Part shown: piece by piece, positions 1 to 10,529 of the stretch
How positions within the stretch are numbered: the first letter of the stretch is position 1
Layout: every line of letters starts with the position of its first letter
Assembly (NCBI GenBank): GCA_013420905.1
Contig: JAAXNY010000001.1
Span: 2,666,001-2,730,000, forward strand
Origin: Collybia mongolica
Taxonomy: Eukaryota; Basidiomycota; Agaricomycetes; Agaricales; Clitocybaceae
Direction: 5' to 3'
DNA length: 64,000 bases
Notes under the pieces: generated by a model
Databases searched by the model: none
The model's input: the letters and a program-made list of their open reading frames with translations, nothing else
Told to the model about the DNA's origin: nothing
Program-made: the position numbers and the translations under genes

Positions 1-1087
1 TATACTGAGTGATCAGATGACTTCCCTCGAGCGCTCCTCTCGTCCATATTTTGATAGTGATTCTGCACAGCGTTCTGTCATTTTTAACTTAATAAGCCAA
101 GGGCGTGATACGCTCCCGGATAATATGCCGGTCATGATACACATCGCGAGTTAGGTCAACGAGTAGATATGTCAATACGGAATCTACAAGGGAGGTCGGC
201 ATCCTTCGCCCTCAGGTAAAGCTTTGGAGTACTAGGGTGGGAAATCTACTCGTCGTCAGAGCGTTGGCTAATAATTGAAGATTATGCACAAACCTTTCTG
301 CCTAAGTTTCATCTGACAGTGGGAACGAAAAGACACGAGTTTGACCAGTACCGTAGAGGAGAGCATGCTAAAAGTTGGGTTCAATTCAGTTGAACGGTTA
401 AAATATGTGGTGTTTGCTGACGTTGTATCCGAAGGCTTAAGGGGTTAGAAGGGATGTTTGGTCCGCATGGCCAAAGTTTGCGATCTTCTTTCTTCAAATT
501 CTTGCGATGTCGGCACCGCGCAATTTTGAACACAACACGGCCAATTGGAGTTATGAACCTAACGTCCGAAAGATGGAACTTAACCAAACTGGCGTCCCAA
601 GACGTCTTATGCAAGCCTCTTCCTTTTTCTGGGATAATTTACGACACCGCCCGTACTTTGAGCTGGGCAATTTATGGTCAGTGGCGATAACGCGATGCCA
701 AATCGCCAGAACTGAGGATCCACCTTCCATGCTCACTTGCCCAAACCAACTTGAAAGGAGTTCCGTGGCCTCGTACACTTGTGAAGTCCGGTGTGGACTC
801 CACACCCCCATATGCTTCTTCAGATCGGCAGATGACAGCCTTCCTTCGGTTGAATAGGACGACCGACCCCATGCCCTTTTATCTTTCACATTCACCGGCA
901 ATACAAAGCCTTTGCCTCCGAAATGAATGGCTACTCTGCCATCATCCTCTTTACCTGCGCCCGGGCACAATCCCAAGTCGAATCAAGATCATGGGCTCGT
1001 GCGGTACAGCTTTTCCGGGACTGGAATTTGATTTATTATAAAATGGGGTGTTGATTTCTGTCTGTACGCCTACTTCCTCTCGAGATA
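1..1087. other. Unassigned stretch upstream of the aquaporin gene
   Basis: I recognise no gene here. The longest open frame is on the minus strand (976 to 551, 141 codons). It is glycine- and serine-containing and matches no domain I know. Shorter open frames overlap it on both strands, so none can be called real. The last part (about 900-1087) should hold the 5' region of the downstream aquaporin gene. Confidence 0.4.
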
Positions 1088-2590
1088 ATGTCGCAAACAA
1101 GAACAAGAACATCCGGTTCTTCTCACTCCGCTGCACCTGAAAAGGGTCGTGATAGTGGTAGCAAAGATGATCAGTTGGAAATGTTTGAAGACAATCAAAC
1201 CGTATCCTACCGCCCGAGTCGGTGGTGGAAATACCGGTTTGTGTGGTTCCAATCTCACAATAACAATTCTGATTTCAGGCTGGCACACAGACAAATGCTT
1301 CGTGAACCGATCGCAGAGTTCGCTGGGGTCATGATCTTAATTATTTTTGGCGTTGGAGTGGATTGCCAGGTTGTCCTCTCTACGAACAAGGGTGTCGCTT
1401 CCAGCCAACAGGGTGTAAGAGATCTGTTTTTTCTAGGCCAAGTTTAATTGAATTAACAAAAAAGAAATTACCTAGAGCTATTTATCCATTAGTTTTGGGT
1501 GGGGAATTGGTAAGTTGGCGTCCTAATATCAATTACCAAGTCTGTTGAGGCCGGATTGATTCTCTATACAGGGACTGCTATGGGTGTCTGGGTCTGCGCT
1601 GGCATCTCTGGCGGGCACATCAACCCTGCGGTGGCTATATAAAAATCATCTTCCCTTGAGCTGTCATAATTTTGAGTTGTCGTTTCCAGGTCACTCTAGC
1701 ATTGGCGACGTGGCGTGGATTTCCCTGGAAAAAAGTGCCGGGTAAGTTCCCTAGGTTTGAAGGTGTTGTCTATAGGCTAAACTCCCATGCCCAGGCTATA
1801 TTTTCGCACAAGTTATGGGGGGATTGGTGGGCGCTGCTCTGGTATACGCAACCTATTTCCATGCACTGGACATCTACGAAGGAGGCCGGGGAGTACGGAC
1901 TCTCGGGACCGCAAGCCTATTTTCGACTTATGCAGTAGGTACAATCTTTGATCAGGTCAATAACATGACTGACCGAGAACTTCCGGATTAAGTTACCTTA
2001 CATGACACATGTTTCTTGCTTCTTTTCTGAATTTCTTGCCACTGCGGTTCTGATGATTCTCGTACTCGCGACAACCGATGGGGGAAACTCTCCGCCGCCA
2101 AATGGACTACTTCCTCTCGTACTGTTCATCCTAGTTTTTGGACTTGGCGCATCTTTGGGAATGCAGACAGGTAATCATTATTCAGTTCGACACTCGAAAG
2201 GCTTCGTCAATTGTTTGCAGCGTACGCCATGAATCCCGCACGTGATCTCGGTCCTCGACTTCTGACATCCATGGTCGGATACGGCAAAGCTGTGTATACT
2301 TTTCGAAAGTTCGTCGTTTGTCTACTGCAGATATCTTCTCATACTGACATGTCAACTTGAAAGTCAATATTGGCTCTGGTGTCCGATCCTTGCCCCCATC
2401 ACCGGAGCCCAGATCGGGACCATGTTCTATGATGCCTTCCTTTATAACGGTGAAGGGAACAAATTTAATAGACCGTAAGTGCCTTTCCAGGATAATCCGG
2501 ACCCTCTTGGTAACACTGCTTGTAGCGTTCGTGTAATTCGACAGGTACCTAGGGATAATGCGGTGTGAGTACACACGTGGAACAAAATGA
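1088..2590 (+). CDS. Aquaporin / aquaglyceroporin (MIP family)
   Basis: This is a membrane channel for water or small neutral solutes such as glycerol. The ATG at 1088 opens a hydrophilic N-terminus ([10 protein letters not shown]...), followed after a short intron by a first membrane helix ([15 protein letters not shown]). The first pore loop is read near 1606-1636 as [11 protein letters not shown] and the second near 2221-2255 as [12 protein letters not shown], giving the two NPA boxes of the family. The Asp after NPAR is the residue usual in aquaglyceroporins. Hydrophobic segments between the boxes ([38 protein letters not shown]) and a final one ([20 protein letters not shown]) complete a six-helix plan. 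At least six short introns are needed. The 3' end is uncertain: I place the stop at 2588-2590 after a last small exon. Solute specificity is inferred from one residue only. No damage is evident. Confidence 0.88.
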
Positions 2591-3523
2591 AAACTATTTT
2601 AAGACTTTTTGGGTCATATAAATTCCTTGGGTATTTATGGCCCTGCCAATATCCTACCGGTGTGGGGTCTTTCACGGTATCAATGTATTCTCATCGCATT
2701 CCTACGGACCCATGTTCTGGATGTCCGGCCTGATTTGGTGGGGCCTCCCACCATCTGTTCGGCGACTGACTCGGAGAGAGCATGATGGATCATCAGACGC
2801 AGCTGCCGAATGCGACTTCCTGCCTCATTACGTTTTCGATCACGAGCGCTTGAACTGGCCAGTTCTGGCCCTGAACAGGTAACTCTGTTCATTACGGGTG
2901 CAATCCGTGGTGGTCACGGAAGGCCGCCGCGTGCTTCTCACGTGGGTGATGGTGATTGGGATCATACTCCCCCTTGGATTTGGACAGAATTTTTTTTTTT
3001 AGCGGGGGAAGATGTAACCCATATCAGTGTACTTTTCGTAATTCTGAGGGTTAGTCGAGGCCCAGTCCGTCTGGAGGGAGTCGCGGCTTGGATTTCTCCG
3101 TATACGTAATTATAATTCAGACATGGTTCAGTCCATATTTTTAGCGAAGAACCCGAACACGATCGCCACGCGGGAAGCACGCGATGTAGGTAAGCTAAAA
3201 ACCTTGTACATACGGCCAAAGGACGGACCGCCCTGTTGCTGTTAATTTTATTTTTTACTTTTCTATTTCAGTACCCCTGGACAAAGAGGATACAAAAGGC
3301 TCCAAGGGCGGCGGAAAAGCAGGATACTACTACTAATATCAAGGATTGCTTGGTCGGTTGGAATAATATGAGCGAGTTGAGAGGCCCTGAGTTATCGTGG
3401 ATGACTAATCTCATCAAAGTGACAAATAGCCGCCGCTCTCCTTAGAACTGACCGGTCCTCTTTCTTCCTTCACCCCACTCTGATTCTCCTGGACTGAGCT
3501 CGTGGTTCTACCCGCTCTCTACC
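2591..3523. other. Unassigned spacer between aquaporin and G-alpha genes
   Basis: No recognisable gene. A plus-strand open frame at 2637-2882 has a tryptophan-rich hydrophobic patch (YGPMFWMSGLIWWG) but no family I can name, and other frames overlap it. A run of T lies near 2991-3000. The last part probably contains the promoter and leader of the G-alpha gene. Confidence 0.35.
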
Positions 3524-5471
3524 ATGGGGTTCAATCCAAGTCCCTCAGACCCCTTCATTGAGTTCATGCGCCCCCCTCCCGACGAAACGCCAGCACAAAC
3601 CACCGCCCGCCAGAAACGCGAACTCGATGCTCAACGGGTCAGCGACAAGATCGACGAAGAGATCAAGCAGGAACGGCTGCTTGCCAAGAAAGAGAAGAAT
3701 GTTATCAAAGTGCTTTTGCTCGGGCAATCTGAAAGCGGTGAGTCACAACCTTACTTTAATACTTGTCACTCATCCTGCCTCATGGTCGAATTTTAGGGAA
3801 ATCCACGACCTTGAAAAGTGCGACTTGTGCGACATGTATGTGTCTCCTGTTCACTAATTCACTTTATAGATTTCCGGATGCGATACGCACAGGCTGCCTG
3901 GGAGAAGGAACGTGATGGCTGGCGGTCCGTTGTGCAACTTAACATTGTTCGCTCTGTTACAACAATCCTTGGGGTCGTAGACGCAGAGATGAATGGCGAG
4001 GTACTGGACTCAGAGGGCTCAGAGGAGGGGGGCACAGCAGGCGATGCAAACGAAACGGTGAAATTCAGTGATAAACATCAAATGCTCATGATTCGACTGG
4101 CACCCCTTCGTGGTGTGGAAGCAGAACTCAAACGCCGTCTAGGGGCTGGAACCGAACCGATTCAACCGTCTTTGCCGATGACTGCAACGCCGTTTGATGA
4201 TCCCGCGGATAACCTCGGACTGAGGCGAACGACACCCGAGTTCTCCGTTCGTTCATGGAAAGAAGTCTTGGACCCCGGCGACCGACTCCCACAAACTCAG
4301 ATTGTGGGAGGGGATTCGGACACAGTAACCGTCACGATCGCTGGGTGTAAAGATGACATGAAAGCCCTGTGGGACGACAAGATGGTACGACTAGCCCTCA
4401 AACGTAGAAAACTTCGTTTGCCAGATTCGGCCGGATTGTGGGTCGTCTTTTTAGGTTCATACTTTCCACTGATGTTGGTCCAGCTTTCTAAACGACTTGG
4501 AGCGTATTGCCACTCGTGGCTACACCGTCAGTGATAATGATATCGTTCGAGCCAGATTGCGAACAGTTGGCATTCAAGAACATCGACTCAAGTTTCAACA
4601 CGGGCCTTGGGATAATCCAAAACGTGTGTCTTTTATTCCGTCTTTGCGAACACTCTGAACCAATGTCCTATGGAGAAGTCGGCAAGGAGAATGGGTGGGA
4701 ATGGCGAATATTTGATGTTGGTGGATGTCGGACCTCGGTACGTTATTGCGGCGTTTAGGATGGTCATCAGGGGCTAATGGGAGTTTGGTTAGCGTGCTGC
4801 ATGGTTACCATTCTTTGATAATGTGAATGTAATCATTTTCCGTGGGTTTCCATTTCACATGGTCTCCACTAGCTATCATGCATGCTGATAAGTGGGGTGC
4901 AGTTTCTCCGGTGTCCGTATTCGACCAGCGACTGGAGGAAGACCCACGAGTCAACAGGCTCGAGGACTCTATCATCCTATGGACGTCGATATGCTCATCC
5001 AAACTTCTGGCGAAAACACAACTGATACTATTTTTAAATAAATGTGATCTCCTTCGGAGGAAATTGAAGCGCGGAATCAAAGTCAACGTTTATCTCCCAA
5101 GCTATGGCGACCGACCGAACGAGGTCATTCCGGTCGTCAAATGTGCGCCTTTCCTTCTTCCTAACGGCGAGGATTGCTCATGATGTTATACAGACTTCCG
5201 GGAGAAATTCAAGGACATACAGAAGCAGTATTCCCCTCAACACCGTTCTGCATACATCTATCCTACTACTGTCACAGTACGTATCAGCACAGTTCATGCT
5301 CAGCCATCTGCTAAAGTGTATTAAATTAGGACACTGAGGCCACTGCCATAACCCTAGAATCGGGTATGACCGTGCTAATTCGCTTCCTGCGGATTGTTGA
5401 CGCTCAAACTTCATTTTACAGTTCGCGATGGTGTTTTACGGGAAAACCTCGCCACATCTCAACTTATCTAA
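3524..5471 (+). CDS. Heterotrimeric G-protein alpha subunit, basidiomycete expanded type
   Basis: This is a GTP-binding signalling subunit expected to act at the plasma membrane below a receptor. The ATG at 3524 begins MGFNPSPSDPF; Gly2 fits N-myristoylation. The P-loop GQSESGKST is split by an intron (exon 1 3524-3737, exon 2 3797-3817, exon 3 from 3870). The helical domain is long and has an acidic insertion (SEGSEEGG...). Switch II is DVGGCRTSRAAWLPFFDN, the base-recognition motif is FLNKCD, and the region replacing TCATDT reads TVTDTEAT. The C-terminus, joined over a last intron, is SVRDGVLRENLATSQLI with the stop at 5469-5471. Exon phases I checked agree (803 coding bases to 4437, then 4484 onward). 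Differences from the canonical subunit (Gln and Ser in the P-loop, a Cys in DVGGC, no C-terminal Cys for toxin-type modification) are typical of the extra G-alpha paralogs in mushrooms. The splice just before the GKENGW exon is my least certain junction. Confidence 0.9.
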
Positions 5472-5733
5472 ACGTCTCCTTTACGACACAACGCCCACCA
5501 CCTGCCCGCATCGCATCAACTTTGAATCCGAGGATGGCCATATTTAAAAGTTATTACCTGTATTCGCCTAATCGCAAGACCCATATGTATCTGTTCGATA
5601 TCTACAGCATCCATGATAGGAGAGGATGTTGGGATAGTTCTGGAGGAATGTATTATCATTTTGTTGTATGGTCTATGCTATGATTTATTCGAATCGATCT
5701 ATTATTGTATTTGACACTCCTATGACAACAGTG

Positions 5734-7060
5734 CTCACGACGAGGGCCAGGGAGGGCCCTATCCTCGGCATGGTCAAGGTATCACAGGTGGATCGACCCG
5801 TGAGACGAAATTCTCTTGGCAACGCGGTGGAACAGCACGCCTGACTTACAAACCGCCTGCTCCCACCTGCGGTGTCTCGTCCACATCCGATATATGCTGT
5901 ACAGCCCTAGCGTTTTATTACATCCCATGGAGGTCAGTTTGGGCGCCACATGCTTGTGCTTGTGCCTGCATGGATGGAAGGAATTCATAATAATTACGTA
6001 ATGCCTTTAATTATCCGTTCCGCAGGGTATTAGCCGAATAACAATGCATCGACCTTTTAACGCCCACTAGCTCCTTAAATACAATAGCGAGCGCCAGGTT
6101 AAAGGTGATGCTGTGTTCGTCGTTCTCCCTGATGACCTCTGGGAGCCCGCTCTGCTACTAGACAACCCACTTCGTCATAAACATCAGCTTCTCGACGAGA
6201 ATAGGAACCCCGTGGCACCCAAAATACCTAGGCACGCGTGAAAGTCCGAGTCTTATGACCCGTGCATTCATACGATCCGTCTTGGAAGCACAAGTCTATA
6301 TTGGGGCCATACGTGTCATACTGAACGTTATCGCTCTCACTCTCATTCTTACCCATTACTCCCTATACCCACGCCGTCAATGCTCTCCCAGGTCGTCTCG
6401 CGCGTTAGGCGCCACTTTCGTCGGTCGCAGGATCGACACCAGCAGCCCCCAGACCTCCGTCGCTGGAGCGATTTCATGAACCCCTTTCCTCCGGTTTCCC
6501 CGGGCGGCTACAGAAGATACTATGCAAAACATGGTATCCCTGAGCCCAAAGTCCCACCCACCCCTGCATCGTCCCCCATAGAGGGTCCACCATCTCTAAG
6601 CACGCCCCCGCCCACTCTTACACCGGAAGTGCCCTTCCCATCTCCGTCATCTGGCCAGAAACGGACCAGAACGAGAACATTGAGCACCATACCGGAGAGC
6701 GTCGCCAACAGCACTGTGGGGACGCCTAAATTGCGTGTGCACAACCTATCGAACACATCCTCGCTCCGTAGGCGCCGGAGACGGCTTCTCCGCACTCCGA
6801 GCGTCGAGCGGGATTTCCCCGTTACTGTGCCTATTTTTCCTTCTCAGGAACATGATTATATCTCTTCCAATGATTCCACACAATCCCATTCCTCTCATAC
6901 CGACTCTGTCGATACTCCGCCGACCACCGTAGAAGGTGTTGAAGACGATCATTCAGTGCTTCTTAGAGAAGAAGTTTGTCCGACACCCGACGACCCGTAT
7001 GAACGTTCTGACAGCAGGTCGTCCTACTGTACTGCGCGGAGCGATTTCAGCGATGTTTAA
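5734..7060 (+). CDS. Hypothetical proline/serine-rich protein (5' end unresolved)
   Basis: I do not recognise this gene. The firm part is the exon ending with the TAA after 7060. It contains SVSRVRR-type basic residues, then FMNPFPPVSPGGYRRYYAKH, then a long Pro/Ser/Thr-rich tail and an acidic end, which looks like a disordered cytoplasmic region. Upstream stretches that also look coding are AHDEGQGGPYPRHGQG (from about 5734, after a good acceptor) and VFVVLPDDLWEPALLLDNP (about 6113-6170), separated by probable introns. I could not fix the start codon or all splice sites, so the given start is only where coding character begins. It lies between the G-alpha gene and the convergent exopolyphosphatase gene. 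Confidence 0.45.
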
Positions 7061-7439
7061 ACGGATCATAAAAGCAGAAGCTCCCCAAAATTCTCCCGTA
7101 GCTGTACAATACTAACGTGTTTGTATCCCTATTATTAGTTTACCCATACTCTGTACTTCTATCACGCATGAAGCTCTGATTCTCCTGGATCCAGTATTTT
7201 TTTTTTTTGAAACCCCATTGAAATTTATAGTTATATAGAGGGGCTGTTAGGTTCAGTCATTATGTGTATATTATATCTCTTGAGTCCACGAATGAATAAC
7301 TATGTATCGATCTAACTTCTGTTCCACGATATAGTATTGAGAAACGTACAGTATGCGATATGATCCCTTCCTTAGATTGTCCAAAAAAATACCCCCAGTG
7401 GGCGTAACGCGATAATAACGGAAACATGACGATTTAAGA
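7061..7439. other. Convergent 3' intergenic region
   Basis: This is the space between the ends of two convergent genes. It is A/T-rich and contains a T-run near 7199-7208 and no open frame of note. It should hold both 3' untranslated regions and polyadenylation signals. I see no repeat in it. Confidence 0.5.
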
Positions 7440-8965
7440 TTACTTCTGCTCAGTCACCTCAGCGGAAGGGGCGGCCTCGGCGGGACTGACTTCAGTGATT
7501 TCACCTTCAGCGGGAACTTCAACAGGAGCCTCTCCCTCTACGATGGTTTTCAGCAGCGGAGCTATGACCTTGCGATTCGCATCAGCATTTCCCTGGTGGT
7601 AGGCTCGGGCCGTGGTCCCAGCAGGCAGCTTTCCGCCTTTCTCGAGGTCAAATTTCTTGTGCTTCTTGAGTTTGAGCTCCTTGCTATCTTCGAGGCCCTT
7701 CCACAAACGCTTCTCCAACTCCTTAACGTCGAGGCCTGCCGGATCACTCGACTCGGGGGCATCCTTGTTCTCTGAATCCTCGCGAACGAACCAGGTCAGC
7801 TCCCTTTTATGCTTCCCCTTTCCACTCTTGCCCGGCTTGCTACCGTCTCTGAAGGAGGTCAGTACCCCCAGGATGGCGATATTGCGATGCTTCATCCAAG
7901 CCAGCGCGGCTTCTTCAAGTTTGCCGTCCTTACCCCACGTTTCAAGAGCGAGGGGGACAGTCGAGAGTCCAGCCTCGACGGATGGGGTTCCAGAGGCCCA
8001 TTGAGCAGTGTAGGTGTATTGCTTGTAATCCCGGCGGAGAAGATCCCATCCGCTCAAATGCGATAAATCAGACTTCTTGTTGGATAAAATTTTAGACAGG
8101 TCCTTAATAGCATCTGCATCCGCTAAAGCCTCCGCCTTGGTGTGAGGATCATCCTTCAAGGACGATAAGAGCTTATTGGGCAAAGAGGGTGCGAATGTGG
8201 ACCTCGTGGAAATGAACCCCGCGGCGTAGTAGTCAACCTGGAGTGCCTTCCCTCCTGACTTCAAGCCCCCTGTATCGATAATGATGGCACACAGAAGGAG
8301 GGTGGCGAGCTCTGCCGGAACTTCTGCGGTGCAGAGGCCCGCGACGTGGGAAGCACAGCTTCCTGCAGGAGCAATGATACGGGGGTTCGCAGTGTCTTTG
8401 TACAGACCCTCGTCCTCGTGATGATCTACGACGGCCACGACGTGAGCGTCTGGGTTGTCCTCGGTGAACAAAGGCCCCAAGCGGTTGTGATCCACGAGAG
8501 CGAGTTGTAGCGATGGGAAAGGTTTTATGTCGGCGAAGTCGGTGATGGTGAGCAGCTGCTCTTTCGGGTTGTCCAAACCCGCAAGGCCTAGAGCGTATAA
8601 ATTCTCTGTACGCAAGGCAAGGTCATCTCGTTCGGTCTGGATAAGCGGCACCGTTGGCTTCTTGTGGATTTCCGACTGAATCCAAGCGTAGGCTATGGCA
8701 CTCGCGACGGAGTCAAGGTCTGTATTTTTAATAGTTTTTTAATATAGGAAGCCTTAAAGGGCAACGAATGCATACCTCCTGCCTCATTACCCATCACAAC
8801 AGTCCATTCTCCGCCCTTTCCTGGTATCTCACGAATGTCGTTAAGGTACTTAGCCTTAGTTGTCGTGAGGAACTGGGCCAACGTCGTAGCATCAGGAGCT
8901 GTATGAGGACGATACGGTTTGGTTAGCTTAAGGGCAAGAGAGAGACGTCGGAGTGGGTTGGGCAT
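7440..8965 (-). CDS. PPX1: Exopolyphosphatase, DHH/DHHA2 family
   Basis: The enzyme removes terminal phosphates from inorganic polyphosphate and in yeast is soluble. Two exons, 8965-8776 and 8719-7440, join in phase (190 + 1280 bases, 489 residues); the intron is 56 bases with GT..AG ends. Motifs in order: GNEAGDLDSVASA (motif I, metal ligands), ALVDHN (motif II) and VVDHHEDEG (motif III, the DHH signature), followed by GSCASHVAGL. The C-terminal half fits a DHHA2 domain (GVLTSFRDG) and ends in an acidic/alanine-rich tail. The ATG at 8965 gives an N-terminus (MPNPLRRLSLALKL) of normal length for the family. It faces the fungal gene at 5.7-7.06 kb tail to tail, with EMC2 upstream on the same strand about 0.4 kb away. 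No lesion is visible. Confidence 0.93.
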
Positions 8966-9376
8966 CGCGAAGTCGTGAGTGGGAACGTAAACAGGAAAGA
9001 GGAGCTTGAACGCGTTTTTATTTCATCGGGTGGGATCAACACGTGCGGGTTACTCGATGGGCTAGTCCCCTTCTATTTGCCCTGTTACGCAAGACAGGGT
9101 TGTGGCGATGGTGTCATTAGGGACGTACAGACAGCTGCAAGTATTGAGTCAAAAGTTGAAGAATGTTGAAGGGTTGCAAGAACCGATTTTATCAATTGTG
9201 TCCAACTCTCCTCATGTTGGTGTCACGCGACTGAAATTTTCGGCCGCGGGTGACAAAAAGGGGTATAACTCGATATCAACTCTTTACGCGGTTTGTGTGA
9301 TAGAAGGTAATATATCCTATAAAGATATCCCGATACAACAAAAGGGTAAAAGGTACTAAAATCAGGGCTACTAGTT
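8966..9376. other. Intergenic region between EMC2 and PPX1
   Basis: This 411-base gap lies between the end of EMC2 and the start of the exopolyphosphatase gene, both on the minus strand. It should hold the EMC2 3' end and the exopolyphosphatase promoter. Open frames here (for example 9102-9359, plus) have no recognisable content. Confidence 0.45.
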
Positions 9377-10529
9377 TTAACGTATCATCCAATCGGATAC
9401 TTGTATGACACCAGTGTCGCGGTTCCCTCGATACGCCGTCAGAACTCGTTCGGTGGCAAGTTCATCGATTCTCTTTAAAGTTTTGGGTATTGGTGTATTG
9501 GAAGCAGAAGGTGAACTTCCCAGAGCTACAAGTTGCCGTGAACACTGGTGAGCCGTAAAAGGTAAGCCAAACACTGAGTTAGAATCACGGAAGAATACGT
9601 ACGAGCTTCACACCGAACCACCCACGAATATTAATACCGACAGACGGGTCTTCATTTCCCAAATCGCGTTCGCCCATGTCTACAACAAGAAGGAACATTT
9701 TGAGAGCAAGCGGGAGGTCTCCCGCTGTATAAGCCGTCTCCGCAAACTGGAGAACGGTGAAAGGGTTCTGAGGAGCGAGTAGGAGAGCGTGAGACAATGC
9801 TTGGAGTGCCGACGTATATCTGATGTAAAATGTGATATGAAGGTCGACCTGGAGGTCGAGGATGGAACTTACTGGTTACACACGCAGTATATATCCGCAA
9901 GCTCAAGCCAACCCTCGACATCAGTATAGAAGGTGTCCAGATATTGTGAAAGCTCCTCCACAGCCTTTTCATATCTTCCAATGCGTCTAATCACAGATAT
10001 CTGTCGTTTCCATGCAGCCTGACAATTATTTCGGTGACTAACTCGACGTGAAGGAGATATAAAAGTTCTTACCACGTTCGTGGAATCAGCGTCCAATAAT
10101 TCGTCGTAGTATTGAAGGACAACTCCTGCAGATTCTGTGGCTTCCATTCGTATGCCAGTAAGCACATCTACACGGGGGGACCCCGCGAATCTTGCGCCCA
10201 GCTGCTTTAAGCATAGCTAATACGCACCTTCCGCGTCAATGTCAAGCTAACGCGTATTTGAAACACGCCACGCTACTCACATCAGCAATATCCAACCTTC
10301 CAACATCGATAGAGGCCAACGCGAGCTGTTCTAGAAACGCCCAACCTACCGAAGTTATGTTTAGTGACGTGGTATCAGTTGTTGGGGATGGCCAAGTACC
10401 TTCATCGCCCAAGTTTGGCGTAGAACCAGCTTTGAGCACTTGACAGCCCTTTGCAAAGGTTTCTTGAGATGCTCGGGTGTTATTCGTCCGATATGTTGCA
10501 AGCCGTTCAAGAGCAGACGAGAGGGACAT
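9377..10529 (-). CDS. EMC2: ER membrane protein complex subunit 2 (TPR protein)
   Basis: This subunit forms the cytosolic TPR platform of the EMC insertase, which places tail-anchored and multipass proteins in the ER membrane. Six exons (10529-10400, 10345-10281, 10201-10073, 10018-9873, 9819-9603, 9544-9377) join with consistent phases to 855 bases, or 284 residues, close to the family length of about 300. Family hallmarks in order: an N-terminal SSALERLATYRTNNTRASQE helix, LGDEGWAFLEQLALASID, GIRMEATESAG, RRIGRYEKAVEELSQYLDTF, DVEGWLELADIY and a TPR with LSHALLLAPQNPFTVLQFAE then YTAGDLPLALK. The acceptor of the last exon was chosen so that the protein continues with CSRQLVALGSSPSASN and stops at 9377-9379. 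No damage is seen. The gene is upstream of PPX1 in the same orientation. Confidence 0.92.

Noticed and set aside
551..976. Minus-strand 141-codon open frame as a gene
   Set aside because: No recognisable family, overlapping open frames on both strands, and no clear splice partners.
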